In this document: positions 9,420-19,200 of the stretch, piece after piece
Layout: every line of letters begins with the position of its first letter
Numbering within the stretch: the stretch's first letter is position 1
Source: Opitutaceae bacterium
GTDB taxonomy: Bacteria; Verrucomicrobiota; Verrucomicrobiia; Opitutales; Opitutaceae
NCBI GenBank assembly: GCA_027482185.1
Contig: JAIXWF010000013.1
Span: 1,736,001-1,800,000 of the forward strand
Length of the DNA stretch: 64,000 nucleotides
Reading direction: 5' to 3'
Notes under the pieces: model-generated
Database searches by the model: none
Told to the model about the DNA's origin: nothing
Seen by the model: the letters and a program-made list of their open reading frames with translations, nothing else
Program-made: the position numbers and the translations under genes

Positions 9420-9461
9420 CCGTTTCCCAATTTCCCAATTTCCGCTTTTCCAATTTTCCGC
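9420..9461. repeat. TTTCCCAAT periodic repeat
   Basis: Tandem degenerate 9-mers (TTTCCCAA, TTTCCCAAT, TTTTCCAAT) fill the 47-base gap between trpC and the DUF5069 gene. A reverse-complement relative occurs at about 30125-30147. Confidence 0.55.
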
Positions 9462-9463
9462 AC

Positions 9464-9886
9464 ATGTCCCTCCGCCCCGTCACCGCCTTCAACAAACTCG
9501 GCGGCCTCTATTTCCTCCCGCGCACCCTCGACAAGATCCGCATTCAGGCGCGCGGCGAACTGCACGCCGACCACCATGCCTTCCTCGGCAAGGGCTTCGA
9601 CGGCCGGCTCTGCCATTTCCTCGGGATCAAGTATGACGAGTTGAAAGCGCGCACCTTGGCCGGCGGCACCGACGACGAGATCTGGGCCTGGATCCAGGCC
9701 CACGGCCGCGCGATCGACGAGACCGACCGCCTCATCTGGAACGGCTTCGCCGCCAAGCGCGGCTGGCGTGACGACGCCACGCCCACGCTCGAATTGCAAA
9801 AAGCCGAGAGCGGCCTCGCGCACCGCACCGACCTGCTCACGTTCTTCGACTATTACGAGGTCGACGAGGGCCGCGCCCCGCGCTGA
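9464..9886 (+). CDS. DUF5069 domain protein
   Basis: A 140-residue soluble protein starting MSLRPVTAFNKLGGL. It resembles the DUF5069 family, small uncharacterised proteins common in Verrucomicrobiota: LYFLPRTLDKIR near the N-terminus, GELHADHHAFLGKGFDG, CHFLGIKYDEL, and a C-terminal helical DLLTFFDYYEVDEGR. No signal peptide or membrane segment is visible. Its stop is three bases before the rsmA start, so translation is probably coupled. Function is unknown. Confidence 0.72.
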   Translation: MSLRPVTAFNKLGGLYFLPRTLDKIRIQARGELHADHHAFLGKGFDGRLCHFLGIKYDELKARTLAGGTDDEIWAWIQAHGRAIDETDRLIWNGFAAKRGWRDDATPTLELQKAESGLAHRTDLLTFFDYYEVDEGRAPR

Positions 9887-9889
9887 GCC

Positions 9890-10738
9890 ATGCCGCTTTC
9901 GCCGACCGCCACGCGCGATCTGCTCGCCCAGCTCGGCCACCAGCCGAAGCGTTTCCTCGGCCAGAATTTCCTGGTCGACGGCAACATCGTGCGGAAGTCG
10001 CTCGAGCTGGCCGGCGTGCAGGCCGGCGACGCCGTCGTCGAGGTCGGCCCCGGTCTCGGCACGCTGACGACCGCCTTGCTCGAGGCCGGCGCCGAGGTCT
10101 GGGCCGTCGAGAAGGACCGCACGCTGCACGCGCACCTCACGGAGAACCTGCTGCCCAAGTTTCCCGACCGTTTCCATTTGCTCGAGGGCGACGCCGTCGA
10201 ACACCCGCTCGCCGCCCTGCCCGCCGACCGCGCCGCCGCCTTCAAGGTCGTCGCCAATTTGCCCTACGCCATCGCCACGCCCTGGCTCGACGAAGTGCTC
10301 GCCGGTCCGCTGCCGTCGCGCCTCGTCCTGATGCTGCAGCAGGAAGCCGCGCAGCGTTACGCCGCCGCGCCCGGCTCGAAATCCTTCGGCGCCATCTCCG
10401 TTTTCCTGCAGGCCGCCTACGACATCGCCCCCGGCCACAAGGTCGCCGCCGCCTGCTTCTTCCCGCGGCCCGACGTCGAATCCCATTTGCTCAACCTCGT
10501 GCGCAAGCCCGCGCCCTACGTCTTTCCGGAATCAGTCAAAGCCCTCGTGCGCTCGTGTTTCCAGCAGCGCCGCAAACAGCTCGGCGCCCTCCTGCGCGGC
10601 CGGCTGCCGGACGATTTTCCGGCCGAGACCTGGCGTTCGCTACTGCAGGCCGAAGGCCTCACCGAGCAGGCGCGCCCCGAGGCCGTACCGGTTTCGTGGT
10701 GGGTCCGCTTCGCGCCGCACGTGCCACCGTTGGCTTGA
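9890..10738 (+). CDS. rsmA: 16S rRNA (adenine1518/1519-N6,N6)-dimethyltransferase
   Basis: SAM-dependent enzyme (KsgA) that dimethylates two adjacent adenines in helix 45 of 16S rRNA during small-subunit maturation. The 282-residue protein shows RFLGQNFLVDGNIV at the N-terminus, SAM-binding motif I VVEVGPGLGTLT, an acidic ribose-contact VEKDRTL, and the catalytic NLPY motif (VVANLPYAIATPW). The C-terminal helical domain includes SCFQQRRKQLGALLRG. It is embedded in the trpC-DUF5069-rsmA-secreted protein cluster with a 3-base upstream spacing. Confidence 0.96.
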   Translation: MPLSPTATRDLLAQLGHQPKRFLGQNFLVDGNIVRKSLELAGVQAGDAVVEVGPGLGTLTTALLEAGAEVWAVEKDRTLHAHLTENLLPKFPDRFHLLEGDAVEHPLAALPADRAAAFKVVANLPYAIATPWLDEVLAGPLPSRLVLMLQQEAAQRYAAAPGSKSFGAISVFLQAAYDIAPGHKVAAACFFPRPDVESHLLNLVRKPAPYVFPESVKALVRSCFQQRRKQLGALLRGRLPDDFPAETWRSLLQAEGLTEQARPEAVPVSWWVRFAPHVPPLA

Positions 10739-10776
10739 AAGCCGGTCGGAGGCGGATACTCGTTCTCCTTCCGCCT

Positions 10777-11454
10777 ATGGTCCGCCTTTCGCTCGCGCTC
10801 TGCCTCGCTTTCCTCGCTGCGGCCCTCCGCGCCCAGGCGCCCGACGCCCCCGTGCTCGCCGGCACGATCGAGGGGAAGAACTACGTCTCCCCGACGGGCG
10901 TATTCAAAATTGCGATTCCCGTCCTCCCCGAACTCGGCGGCCAGATCACCGACACGCCCAACGTCGTCACCTTCCAGGACGCCTTCAACGTCCACGTCAC
11001 CATCGCCGCCTTCCCCCAGGACGCCACCCAGCGCTGGGAACTCTCCACCCGCGGCCTGAAGGACTACCTGATCTATTTCTTCAGCAACTTCGTCCTCGCC
11101 GACTTCAAGCAGACCTTCGCCGGCGTCCAGATCGAGAGCGCGAAATTCATTCCCGGCACCCTCGACGGCACCCTGCTCACCTACATCTTGATTCCCGGCG
11201 GCACCATGTTCGGCAACCGCGTGCCCGTCATCGCCGACGACCGCATCCCCGTCGCCAAACGCGGCAACTTCGTCTTCGTCCGCAGCGGCCACATCTTCGT
11301 CGTCAGCATCGAGCTCGCCGAACGCGTCATCGAGGGCAAGGCCTACGCCAAGACCGTCGCCGAGGAAGACGAGATTCTCCGCACGCGGCTCAACGACATC
11401 GTCGGCAAGCTCCAGTTCGCGAAGTCGCCGGCGGCCGACGCGGCGAAGAAATGA
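10777..11454 (+). CDS. Secreted protein of unknown function
   Basis: A 225-residue protein with a clear N-terminal signal peptide (MVRLSLALCLAFLAAALRAQ). The mature part starts with a short beta-rich stretch (GTIEGKNYVSPTGVFKIAIP), followed by mixed alpha/beta sequence and a lysine/alanine-rich tail. No domain was recognised. Its stop overlaps the start of the following lipoprotein gene (ATGA), so the two are translationally coupled and may act together at the cell envelope. The frame opens upstream at 10555, but that part overlaps rsmA. Confidence 0.72.
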   Translation: MVRLSLALCLAFLAAALRAQAPDAPVLAGTIEGKNYVSPTGVFKIAIPVLPELGGQITDTPNVVTFQDAFNVHVTIAAFPQDATQRWELSTRGLKDYLIYFFSNFVLADFKQTFAGVQIESAKFIPGTLDGTLLTYILIPGGTMFGNRVPVIADDRIPVAKRGNFVFVRSGHIFVVSIELAERVIEGKAYAKTVAEEDEILRTRLNDIVGKLQFAKSPAADAAKK

Positions 11455-12170
11455 CCCCCGCCCGCCGGCCCGGCCGGCGCTTGGTCCTGGCCGCGCTCCT
11501 CGCCGCGCTCGCCCTCTTGCTCGGCGGCTGCGTCTACCTCCGCCTTCTCGAGCTCAAACGCCAGCTCGCCGACTTCGACCGCCACTTCGCCCTGCACACC
11601 GCCGATGGGCTCGCGCTGGACCTGAAACATCCCGTGCTGCTGGCCGACGACGTCCGCTGGCTCGGCCTCCTCCCCGAACAGATCCGTGCCGCCGGCACCG
11701 CCGAAGAATGGCAGGTCCGCTGGGTCAAGCAGCTCCCCGTCGGCGTGCTCGAACCGCGCCGCTACGACCTCGTCGTCGATCTCGCCTTCCAATCCGGCAA
11801 ACTTTCCCGCGTCGCCGTGCCCGAACGCTACTTCGCCGTTTTGCCCAAGGCCTTCCTCGCCGACGTCATCCGCAGCGTCGGCCGCGCCCGCGTCGACCGG
11901 CCCGCCGCGGCGGTCGAGAGCGACGTCTCCGCCACCCGCCCCGAACTGCGCGCCATCGACGAACTGCTCGGCCGTCCCAGCGAGGAACGCGAAAACGGCC
12001 CGCAGACGATCTTCCGCTACCGCTATCTGTCCGCGACCGGCGATCCCCGCGCCGGCAGTCTCGACATGACCCTCGTCTTCGACACCGCCAGCGGGCGCCT
12101 GCTGCATTGGCAGGGACGCACGCCCGTCGGCCAACTCGGTTTCCGTTTCACCGCGCCGGTTTCACCATGA
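11451..12170 (+). CDS. Predicted lipoprotein of unknown function
   Basis: A 239-residue protein with a basic N-terminus, a hydrophobic stretch and a lipobox (LALLLGGC) at about residues 20-27, predicting signal peptidase II processing and lipid anchoring. The mature part is alpha/beta without a recognised domain; the C-terminus includes GSLDMTLVFDTASGRLLHW. Four-base ATGA overlaps at both ends link it to the secreted protein upstream and the GNAT gene downstream. Confidence 0.7.
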   Translation: MTPARRPGRRLVLAALLAALALLLGGCVYLRLLELKRQLADFDRHFALHTADGLALDLKHPVLLADDVRWLGLLPEQIRAAGTAEEWQVRWVKQLPVGVLEPRRYDLVVDLAFQSGKLSRVAVPERYFAVLPKAFLADVIRSVGRARVDRPAAAVESDVSATRPELRAIDELLGRPSEERENGPQTIFRYRYLSATGDPRAGSLDMTLVFDTASGRLLHWQGRTPVGQLGFRFTAPVSP

Positions 12171-12706
12171 GTTCCGCGTCCTCGTCCCCCTCCGCCTTTC
12201 CGCCGGGCTTCGTCCTGCGCGACGCCGTCCGCGCCGACCTCCCGGCCATCGTCGCGATCTACAATTCCATCATCGCCGGCCGCATGGTCACCGCCGACCT
12301 CGTCCCCGTCACGGTGGCGGAACGCGAGCCTTGGTTCGAAGCCCACCGCAACCCCGCGCGCCCGCTCTGGGTCCTCGCGGATCCCGCCGGCGAGATCGCG
12401 GCCTGGCTCAGCTTCGACACCTTCTACGCCCGCGCCGCCTACGACGGCACCGCCATGCTCGCGATCTATGTCGCGGAATCGCGCCGCGGCCAGGGCCTCG
12501 GCCGCGCCCTGCTGCGCACCGCCGTCGCCCGCGCCCCCGCGCTCGGCCTGCACACGCTGCTCGGCTACATCTTCGGCCACAACGAACCGAGCCTCCGCCT
12601 CTTCGCTTCCGAAAACTTCTCCCGCTGGGCCCACCTGCCGCGCGTCGCCGTCCTCGATGGCGTCGACCGCGACCTCATCATCCTGGGCCGCCGCCTCGCG
12701 CCCTGA
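12167..12706 (+). CDS. GNAT family N-acetyltransferase (phosphinothricin/PAT-like)
   Basis: A 179-residue cytoplasmic acetyl-CoA-dependent N-acyltransferase. The N-terminal FVLRDAVRADLPAIVAIYN and the acetyl-CoA pyrophosphate loop SRRGQGLGRALL define the GNAT fold. HTLLGYIFGHNEPSLRLF resembles the phosphinothricin/methionine sulfoximine acetyltransferase branch, so a small amino-acid-like substrate is plausible but unproven. The start overlaps the lipoprotein stop (ATGA). It is the last gene of the trpC-led cluster. Confidence 0.85.
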   Translation: MSSASSSPSAFPPGFVLRDAVRADLPAIVAIYNSIIAGRMVTADLVPVTVAEREPWFEAHRNPARPLWVLADPAGEIAAWLSFDTFYARAAYDGTAMLAIYVAESRRGQGLGRALLRTAVARAPALGLHTLLGYIFGHNEPSLRLFASENFSRWAHLPRVAVLDGVDRDLIILGRRLAP

Positions 12707-12996
12707 GCCGGCGCCGTTGGCGCCGACGGTTGAAAGTTGAAAGCAGCAGGTTGAAGGACCGGAGGCCGGACCGGCACGGCGACCGCGACCGCAGCTCCGT
12801 CTTTTTGCGCCCTCTGCGCCTCTTTGCGGCCAGCCCCGCCCGTTCCCCCGCTGCCCGATTTCCGTTCTTTCAACTTGCCTCTTTCAACGTTCAACCGCCG
12901 CCCGCCGCGGACGGCTCGCGGGCGGCCATGGACTGTCCAATCCGAACGGTGCTTGGCTTCCGTGCGCACACGTGTCCGTGTGCTCGCACCCCCGTT
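12707..12996. repeat. Intergenic repeats: facing GTTGAAA arms and a TTTGCG-type arm
   Basis: No gene is supported. The left arm at 12729-12757 has GTTGAAA, GTTGAAA and GTTGAAG. The right arm at 12867-12895 has CTTTCAAC, CTTTCAAC and GTTCAAC. Between them, about 12803-12830 holds a second periodic family (TTTTTGCG, CTCTGCG, CTCTTTGCGG). The remaining bases up to 12996 are the upstream region of the TonB receptor; no clear promoter was picked. Confidence 0.65.
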
Positions 12997-15900
12997 ATGA
13001 ACTACCTCCCGACCGCGCTTCTGCGCGCCGTCGCGGCCGTGCTGTCGGCTGCGCTTTTCCTCCTCGCCGCGCCTCTCCGCGCCCAGGCCGTCACCGGCGC
13101 CATCGCCGGCACCGTCGCCAACGAATCGACCCGCCAGTTCCTCAACAACGCCGAGGTCCGCATCGCCAACACCAACCAGTCTGTCCTCACCGACCGCGAC
13201 GGCACCTTCACGTTGCGCAACCTCGCGCCCGGCACCTACCAACTCGAGATTTCGTACACCGGCCTCGATGCCGTGAAGCGCGCCGTCACCGTCGTCTCCG
13301 GCCAGACCGCGCGGCTCGATGTCGCCCTCACCGCCGGCATCTACCAACTCGAAGCGTTCACCGTCGCCGCCGAGGTCGAAGGCAACGCCGCCCAGGTCAA
13401 CAAACAGAAGAAAGCCGACTTCTTCGTCACCGCCGTTTCAGCCGACACGCTCGGCGAAGTCCCCGAGGGCAACATCGGCGAATTCCTCAAGTACGTCCCC
13501 GGCCTCCAGGTAAACTATTCCAACGCCGACGCCTCCACCGTCTCCGTCCGCGGCCAGGATCCGGAATCCACGCTCTTCATGATCGACGGCATGACGCCGC
13601 CCGCCGCCGGCACTCCCCCGCGTTCCAGCACCGGCAGCTCCGACGCTTCGTCCCGCGCCTTCGAATTCACGCAGGCGAGCATCACCAACATCGAATCCAT
13701 CGAGGTCTACAAAGCGCCGCCGCCCTGGATGGCTCCCGCGACCGGCGGCGTGATCAACGCGGAAACGAAAAACGCTTTCGCCCAAAAGGGCCGCGTCCTC
13801 CGCACCGTCCTTTCCCTCAACGTCAATTCCGACATGTTCGAATTCGGCCCCGTCGAGGGCCCCGGCCAGCGCTCCACGTGGCGCATCAAGCCCGGCGGCA
13901 GCCTCGCCTACTCCGAGGCCCTGCTGAAAAACAAACTCGGCGTCGCCTTCACCTACGGCGAATCCCACAACATCAATCCCACCCACAACAACGCGATGGG
14001 CTACACCCCGCTCGTCGCCGGCACCCTCGCCGCGCCCGTCACCAACACCTCCGCCGTCCGCGTCGACACCTTCACCCTCGTCGACGGCCCCGAGGTCAAA
14101 CACCGCCGCAACGCCAGCCTCGGCGTCGATTTCCGCGCCGGCCCGCAGACGATCCTGAAGGTCAACACCACCTTCAACGACTTCCTCCGCCAGTCCCGCG
14201 CCCACACCTTCCGCCTCCGCCCGATCGCCGGCGCCGGCAACTCCACCGTCGACGCCGGGGCCACCGACCGCGACGCCGTTATCCGCAACGGCCAAGTCGA
14301 TGTGTTCGCCGATTACTCCGACGCCATCAGCACCAATTACTCCTACCGCGGCCAGATCCAGCATTCGTTCGGCCGCTTCCGTTTCGACGGTATGGCCTCC
14401 TACGGCAAATCCGACTCCAAGACCGTCGACCTCCCCGAGTTCATCAATTCCGTGCAGTTCAATTTGCTGCCCAACCGCGGCGTCGCCTATCGCCTCCAGG
14501 CTTCGCCCGACCGCCCCGCCCCCGTCGCGCTCACGCAGCTCGCCGGTCCCGATCTCTACGATCTCGCCAGCTACGACCAGCGCAGCCTCTCCGTGCAGAC
14601 GCAGCCGCGCTTCCAGAACGACCGCACCTACACCCTCAAGGGCGACCTCCGCGCCAACTTCGGCGAATGGCGTTTCCCGACCGAGTTCCGCGTCGGCGGC
14701 AGCTACTACCACCTCGCCCGCCGCAAGGCCGCCGGCCAGATCGTCCTCAATTTCCTCGGGCCCGACGGCATCGCCGGCAACGCCGACGACCTGCTCAACG
14801 CGTCCCGTTTCGACGACACGACCTACGGCGACAGTTTCCTCTACGGCATCCGCACCCCGCCGCTCCTCGATCCGTACAAAGTCGGCGTGTACATGCGCGA
14901 GAACCCGTTGGCCTTCCAGAACACGCAGCCGCAGAACGTCCAGCGCCAGGCCGTCAACACCCAGAACCTCACGCAGAACATCGCCGCGGTCTACTTCGCC
15001 GACACGATCCGCTTCTCGCCCCGCCTCTCGCTGCTCACCGGCGTGCGGATGGAACGCACCGAGAACTACGCCCGCGGCGCCGCCCGCATCAACTCCCTCG
15101 GCAACGGCCTCGTCGTCAATTCCCTCGCCTGGTTCCAGGCCATCTACAGCCGCACCCAGCGCGTCACCTCGACCTACGACGACTATTTCCCGCAGGCCCA
15201 GCTGACCTACCGCTTCTCGCCCGACCTCGTCCTCCGCGCCTCCGCCTCGAAGGCCATGTCCCGCCCCGGCATCCAGACGATTCTGCCCAACACCACCGTC
15301 AACGACACCGCCGCCATCCCGAGCGTCTCCGTCAACAACACCGCCCTCGATCCCACGTATTCGCGCAACTTGGACGTCCAGCTCGAGTACTACACCAAGC
15401 CCGCGGGCAAGCTCACGGTCGGCTGGTTCGACAAGAAGATCACCAATTACATCATCAACGAGCAGACCACCATCGAGCCCGGCGACGACAACGGCTTCGA
15501 CGGCCAGTACGCCGGCTACCTCCTCAACACCCAGGACAACGGCGGCACCGGCCGCTTCGGCGGCTTCGAGTTCTCCGCCAACCAGGATCTCCGCCCGCAC
15601 CTGAAGTTCCTCCCCGAACTCGCCCGCGGCTGGGACGTCTTCGTCAACTACACGAAGTTCTACAAAGGCGAGGCCCCGAATCGCAACGGCGTCATCACCA
15701 TCCCCACCGCCCCCAACTTCTACAAGTGGACCGCCAATTACGGCGTCAGCTACATGACGCCCCGCCGCACCCTCTACGCGCAGGTCCGCACCGTCATCAA
15801 CCCGAGCGCCGTCACCACCTACGCCAACGGCACCACCGACCTGCGCGACACCTACGAGGCCCGCCACCAGCGCTGGGACTTCACCCTCCGCTGGCGCCTC

Positions 15901-16068
15901 TCCGGCAACTACGCCGTCGAACTCACCGGCGCCAACATCTTCAAGGACCCGTCCCGCAAGTTCATCCAGGCCGGCCGCGTCACCCAGCAGCGCGACTTTG
16001 GTTCGCAGTACGTCCTCTCCTTCACCGCCAATCTCGACCGCCTCAACCTGCCCTTCCTCGGCCGCTGA
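12997..16068 (+). CDS. TonB-dependent receptor with carboxypeptidase-regulatory-like N-terminal domain
   Basis: A 1023-residue outer-membrane active transporter. ATG at 12997 precedes a signal peptide (residues ~1-31, ending PLRAQ). A carboxypeptidase-regulatory-like beta sandwich follows (GAIAGTVANESTR, DGTFTLRNLAPGTYQLEI), then LEAFTVAAEVEG. The plug domain (about residues 135-270) includes TVSVRGQDPESTLFMIDGM and ITNIESIEVYKAP. The remaining ~750 residues form the beta barrel with repeated aromatic strands. It does not end in the common terminal aromatic residue (last residues LPFLGR). The substrate is unknown; a neighbouring receptor and a rhamnogalacturonan lyase candidate suggest glycan uptake. 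No SusD partner is present. Confidence 0.88.
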   Translation: MNYLPTALLRAVAAVLSAALFLLAAPLRAQAVTGAIAGTVANESTRQFLNNAEVRIANTNQSVLTDRDGTFTLRNLAPGTYQLEISYTGLDAVKRAVTVVSGQTARLDVALTAGIYQLEAFTVAAEVEGNAAQVNKQKKADFFVTAVSADTLGEVPEGNIGEFLKYVPGLQVNYSNADASTVSVRGQDPESTLFMIDGMTPPAAGTPPRSSTGSSDASSRAFEFTQASITNIESIEVYKAPPPWMAPATGGVINAETKNAFAQKGRVLRTVLSLNVNSDMFEFGPVEGPGQRSTWRIKPGGSLAYSEALLKNKLGVAFTYGESHNINPTHNNAMGYTPLVAGTLAAPVTNTSAVRVDTFTLVDGPEVKHRRNASLGVDFRAGPQTILKVNTTFNDFLRQSRAHTFRLRPIAGAGNSTVDAGATDRDAVIRNGQVDVFADYSDAISTNYSYRGQIQHSFGRFRFDGMASYGKSDSKTVDLPEFINSVQFNLLPNRGVAYRLQASPDRPAPVALTQLAGPDLYDLASYDQRSLSVQTQPRFQNDRTYTLKGDLRANFGEWRFPTEFRVGGSYYHLARRKAAGQIVLNFLGPDGIAGNADDLLNASRFDDTTYGDSFLYGIRTPPLLDPYKVGVYMRENPLAFQNTQPQNVQRQAVNTQNLTQNIAAVYFADTIRFSPRLSLLTGVRMERTENYARGAARINSLGNGLVVNSLAWFQAIYSRTQRVTSTYDDYFPQAQLTYRFSPDLVLRASASKAMSRPGIQTILPNTTVNDTAAIPSVSVNNTALDPTYSRNLDVQLEYYTKPAGKLTVGWFDKKITNYIINEQTTIEPGDDNGFDGQYAGYLLNTQDNGGTGRFGGFEFSANQDLRPHLKFLPELARGWDVFVNYTKFYKGEAPNRNGVITIPTAPNFYKWTANYGVSYMTPRRTLYAQVRTVINPSAVTTYANGTTDLRDTYEARHQRWDFTLRWRLSGNYAVELTGANIFKDPSRKFIQAGRVTQQRDFGSQYVLSFTANLDRLNLPFLGR

Positions 16069-16145
16069 GGCCGCCGCAATCGCCGCCGCGGGCGCTCGCG
16101 GGTGGCTGCCCGCGGGTCGCGCTCAAAGCGCCGCACCCGCTTGCC

Positions 16146-16176
16146 TCCGGCGGAAAACCGCAAATTTTCCGCCGGA
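16146..16176 (+). terminator. 12-bp perfect inverted repeat after the first TonB receptor
   Basis: TCCGGCGGAAAA and TTTTCCGCCGGA pair perfectly across a 7-base loop. No T-tract follows, so it may be a 3'-end stabilising hairpin or a factor-assisted terminator. It lies 77 bases after the first receptor gene and 68 bases before the second. Confidence 0.5.
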
Positions 16177-16244
16177 CTGTCCACCCCGCGCAACCTTGGC
16201 CCCTTCGCGGGTCGCCTTGGTTGTAAGTTCAGCACCCAACCCCC

Positions 16245-19200
16245 ATGCCCTCGTTCACCCTGCCCGCCCGCCTGCTTGCCTGCTCCGTTCTGGCCCTGCC
16301 GGTTCTTCCCCGCGCTTCCGCCCAGACCGCGCCCGCGGCCCCGGCCCCGGACGCCGCCACCCTCGCCCGCTACGATCTCAACCGCAACGGCCGCCTCGAT
16401 CCGGACGAACTCGCCGCCCAGCGCGCCGACGCCGCCCGCAACGCCCAGGCCCCGGTGACGGCCCCGAAAGCCGGCGAAAACCAGATCGTCGAGCTCTCGC
16501 CCTTCCAGGTCAGCGCCGGTTCCGACAAGGGCTACTACGCCTCCAACACCCTCTCGGGCACGCGCATCAACACCAAGCTCGAGGACCTCGGCGCCTCCAT
16601 CTCCGTCGTCACCAAGCAGCAGATGGAGGACTTCGCCCTCCTCGATATCAACGACGTCTTCCTCTACGAGGCCAACACCGAGGGCATCGGCAATTTCACC
16701 GACGTCGTCATCGACCGCAACGGCGTCGTCGTCGACAACGTCGCCGGCAATCCCAACAACGCCAACCGCGTCCGCGGTATCGGCGCCGCCAATACCGCCC
16801 GCGGCAACTTCCAGACCAGCGGCCGCGTCCCCTTCGACCCCGTCAACATCGACGCCGTCGAGATCAGCCGCGGCCCCAATTCCAACATCTTCGGCCTCGG
16901 CACCGGCTCCGGCACCGTCAACACGATCCCGTCCACCGCCAATCTCCGCCGCGAGACCACGACCTTCGAGTTGCGCACCGACAACCTCGGCAGCGTCCGC
17001 GCCCTAGTCGACGTCAGCCGCCCGTTGATCAAGGACAAGCTCGCCGTCCGCGCCAGCGTCCTCCGCCAGAACGACGAGTTCGTCCGCCAGCCGTCCTTCA
17101 GCCGCACCGACCGCTACAACGGCATGGTCCAGTTCAAGCCGTTCCCGAACACCACCCTCCGCGGCTCCTTCGAACGCTACGAAAACTACGCCCGCCGCCC
17201 CAACGCCATCCTCCCGCGCGACGGCGTCACCTACTGGCAGCAGAACGGCCGCCCCACCTGGGATCCCACGACCTGGACCGTCACGCGCGGCGGCGTCCGC
17301 ACCGTCGTCCCCTACAACAACAACCAGGGCACCGAAACCACGCTCCTCGGCCTCGGCCTCGAATCCGGCGGCACCGGCCTCTACGCCCGCCCCAGCCTCT
17401 TCATCGACCAGGGCGCGGTCGGCGCCTACACCGTCAACCGCCGCTCCGGCATTCCCGCGCCCACCGCCGCGGTCCCGAATCCGGTGCCCACGCCCGACTT
17501 CCAGGCCGGCAACGAACGCTATGTGCTGAGCGGCATCGCCCCGCGCGTCGGCCCGCTCGCCCCCACCGCCGTCAGCATCACCGACAAATCCATCTACGAC
17601 TGGACCGCGCACAACATCGCCGCGGCCAATTGGAGCGAGGACACCGTCGACACGCTGTCCGCCGAGCTCGAGCAGTTCTTCCTCAACACCCCGCGCCACG
17701 TGCTCGCCGCCCAGCTCGGCTGGTTCCGCGAGGACGCCAAACGCTACAACCGCTCCTTCATCGGCACCGGCGGCGAGAGCCCCATGGTTGTCCTCATCGA
17801 CGTCAACGAGAAGCTCATCGACGGCCGCGCCAACCCGTACTTCCTCCGCCCCTACGTCAACTCCCTCGAACCCACCATCCGCCGCCAGCCGCTCAAGCGC
17901 GACATCTACCGCGGCCAGCTCGCCTACAAGCTCAACCTCGCCCGCGAGCGCTCCTGGCTCCGCTGGGCCGGCGACCACGCGTTCAGCCTGTATTCGGAAT
18001 ACAAAGACACCGACAGCGCCGACTACCGTTTCCGCGACGTCATCGTTTCCAACCACAGCTGGCTCGCCGCCAGCACCAACCGCGCCGCCGGCGCCACCGC
18101 CGCCCGCGCCAACTACCGCTACTACCTCGGCGACGCCCAGGGCCAGAACATCGACTACGGCTCCCCGGCCTGGGACCGCCTCGCCGGCACCCAGAACCTG
18201 ACCTGGTTCAACCAGGCGACCAACCAGTGGGTCAACGAGCCCGTCACCATCGGCGAGGCCTACTCGCCCGGCGTGCAGCGCTTCGCCAACCTCATCAAGA
18301 CCTACGGCGCCGTCACCCAGAACCACCTCCTCGCCGGCCGCGTCGTCACCACCTTCGGCCTGCGCAAGGACACGAACCTCAACCGCAACTACGCCTCCAC
18401 CGCGCTCCTGCCCGACGGCATCTCGCCCGACTACTCGTCAGACGATACCTCGCCCAACGACTGGTTCCGCCGCGAGGGCACGACCAAGACCTACGGCTAC
18501 GTCGTGAAGCCGTTCCGCGGCTGGGGCTGGCTCGACCGCCATGCCGCCAACGGCACCGGCGCCGGCCGCTTCGGCGCCGAGTTCGTCCGCTCCGTCAATT
18601 TCCACTTCAACAAGGCCGACAGCTTCCGCCCCGAGACCATCGCGCAGAACCTGAACCTCGAGCTCCTCCCGAATCCCTCCTCGATCGGCAAGGACTACGG
18701 CGTCTCGTTCACGCTCTTCGACAAGTTCGTCCTCCGCTTCAACACCTACGAGACGAAGCAGATCAACTCCCGCACCGGCGACGCCGGCGTCATCGCCACC
18801 CGCGCCGGCCGCATCGACTTCGCCTTCGGCGGCAACAACGACCAGTTCAACCTCCAGCGCCAGGCCCGCGAGTGGATCCTCGCCGAACGCCCCGGCATTT
18901 CGCCCGCCGATCTCGATCTCGCCGTCGCCGCGACGATGAAGGTCTCGCCGACGCAGCTCGCCCAGATGAACGCCTACCCGATCGCCGAGACCTCGGACGT
19001 CGTCTCCAAGGGCAAGGAAATCGAGATCAGCTACAACCCGACCAACTTCTGGACCGCCCGCGTCAACATCGCCCAGCAGCGCGTCGTCGAGCAGGGCGTC
19101 ACCCCCGGCATCCAGCGCTACATCGACGCCCGCCGCCCGGTCTGGGAATCCGTCATCGACACCCGCACCGGCCTGCCCTGGTTCACCACCCGCTACGGCA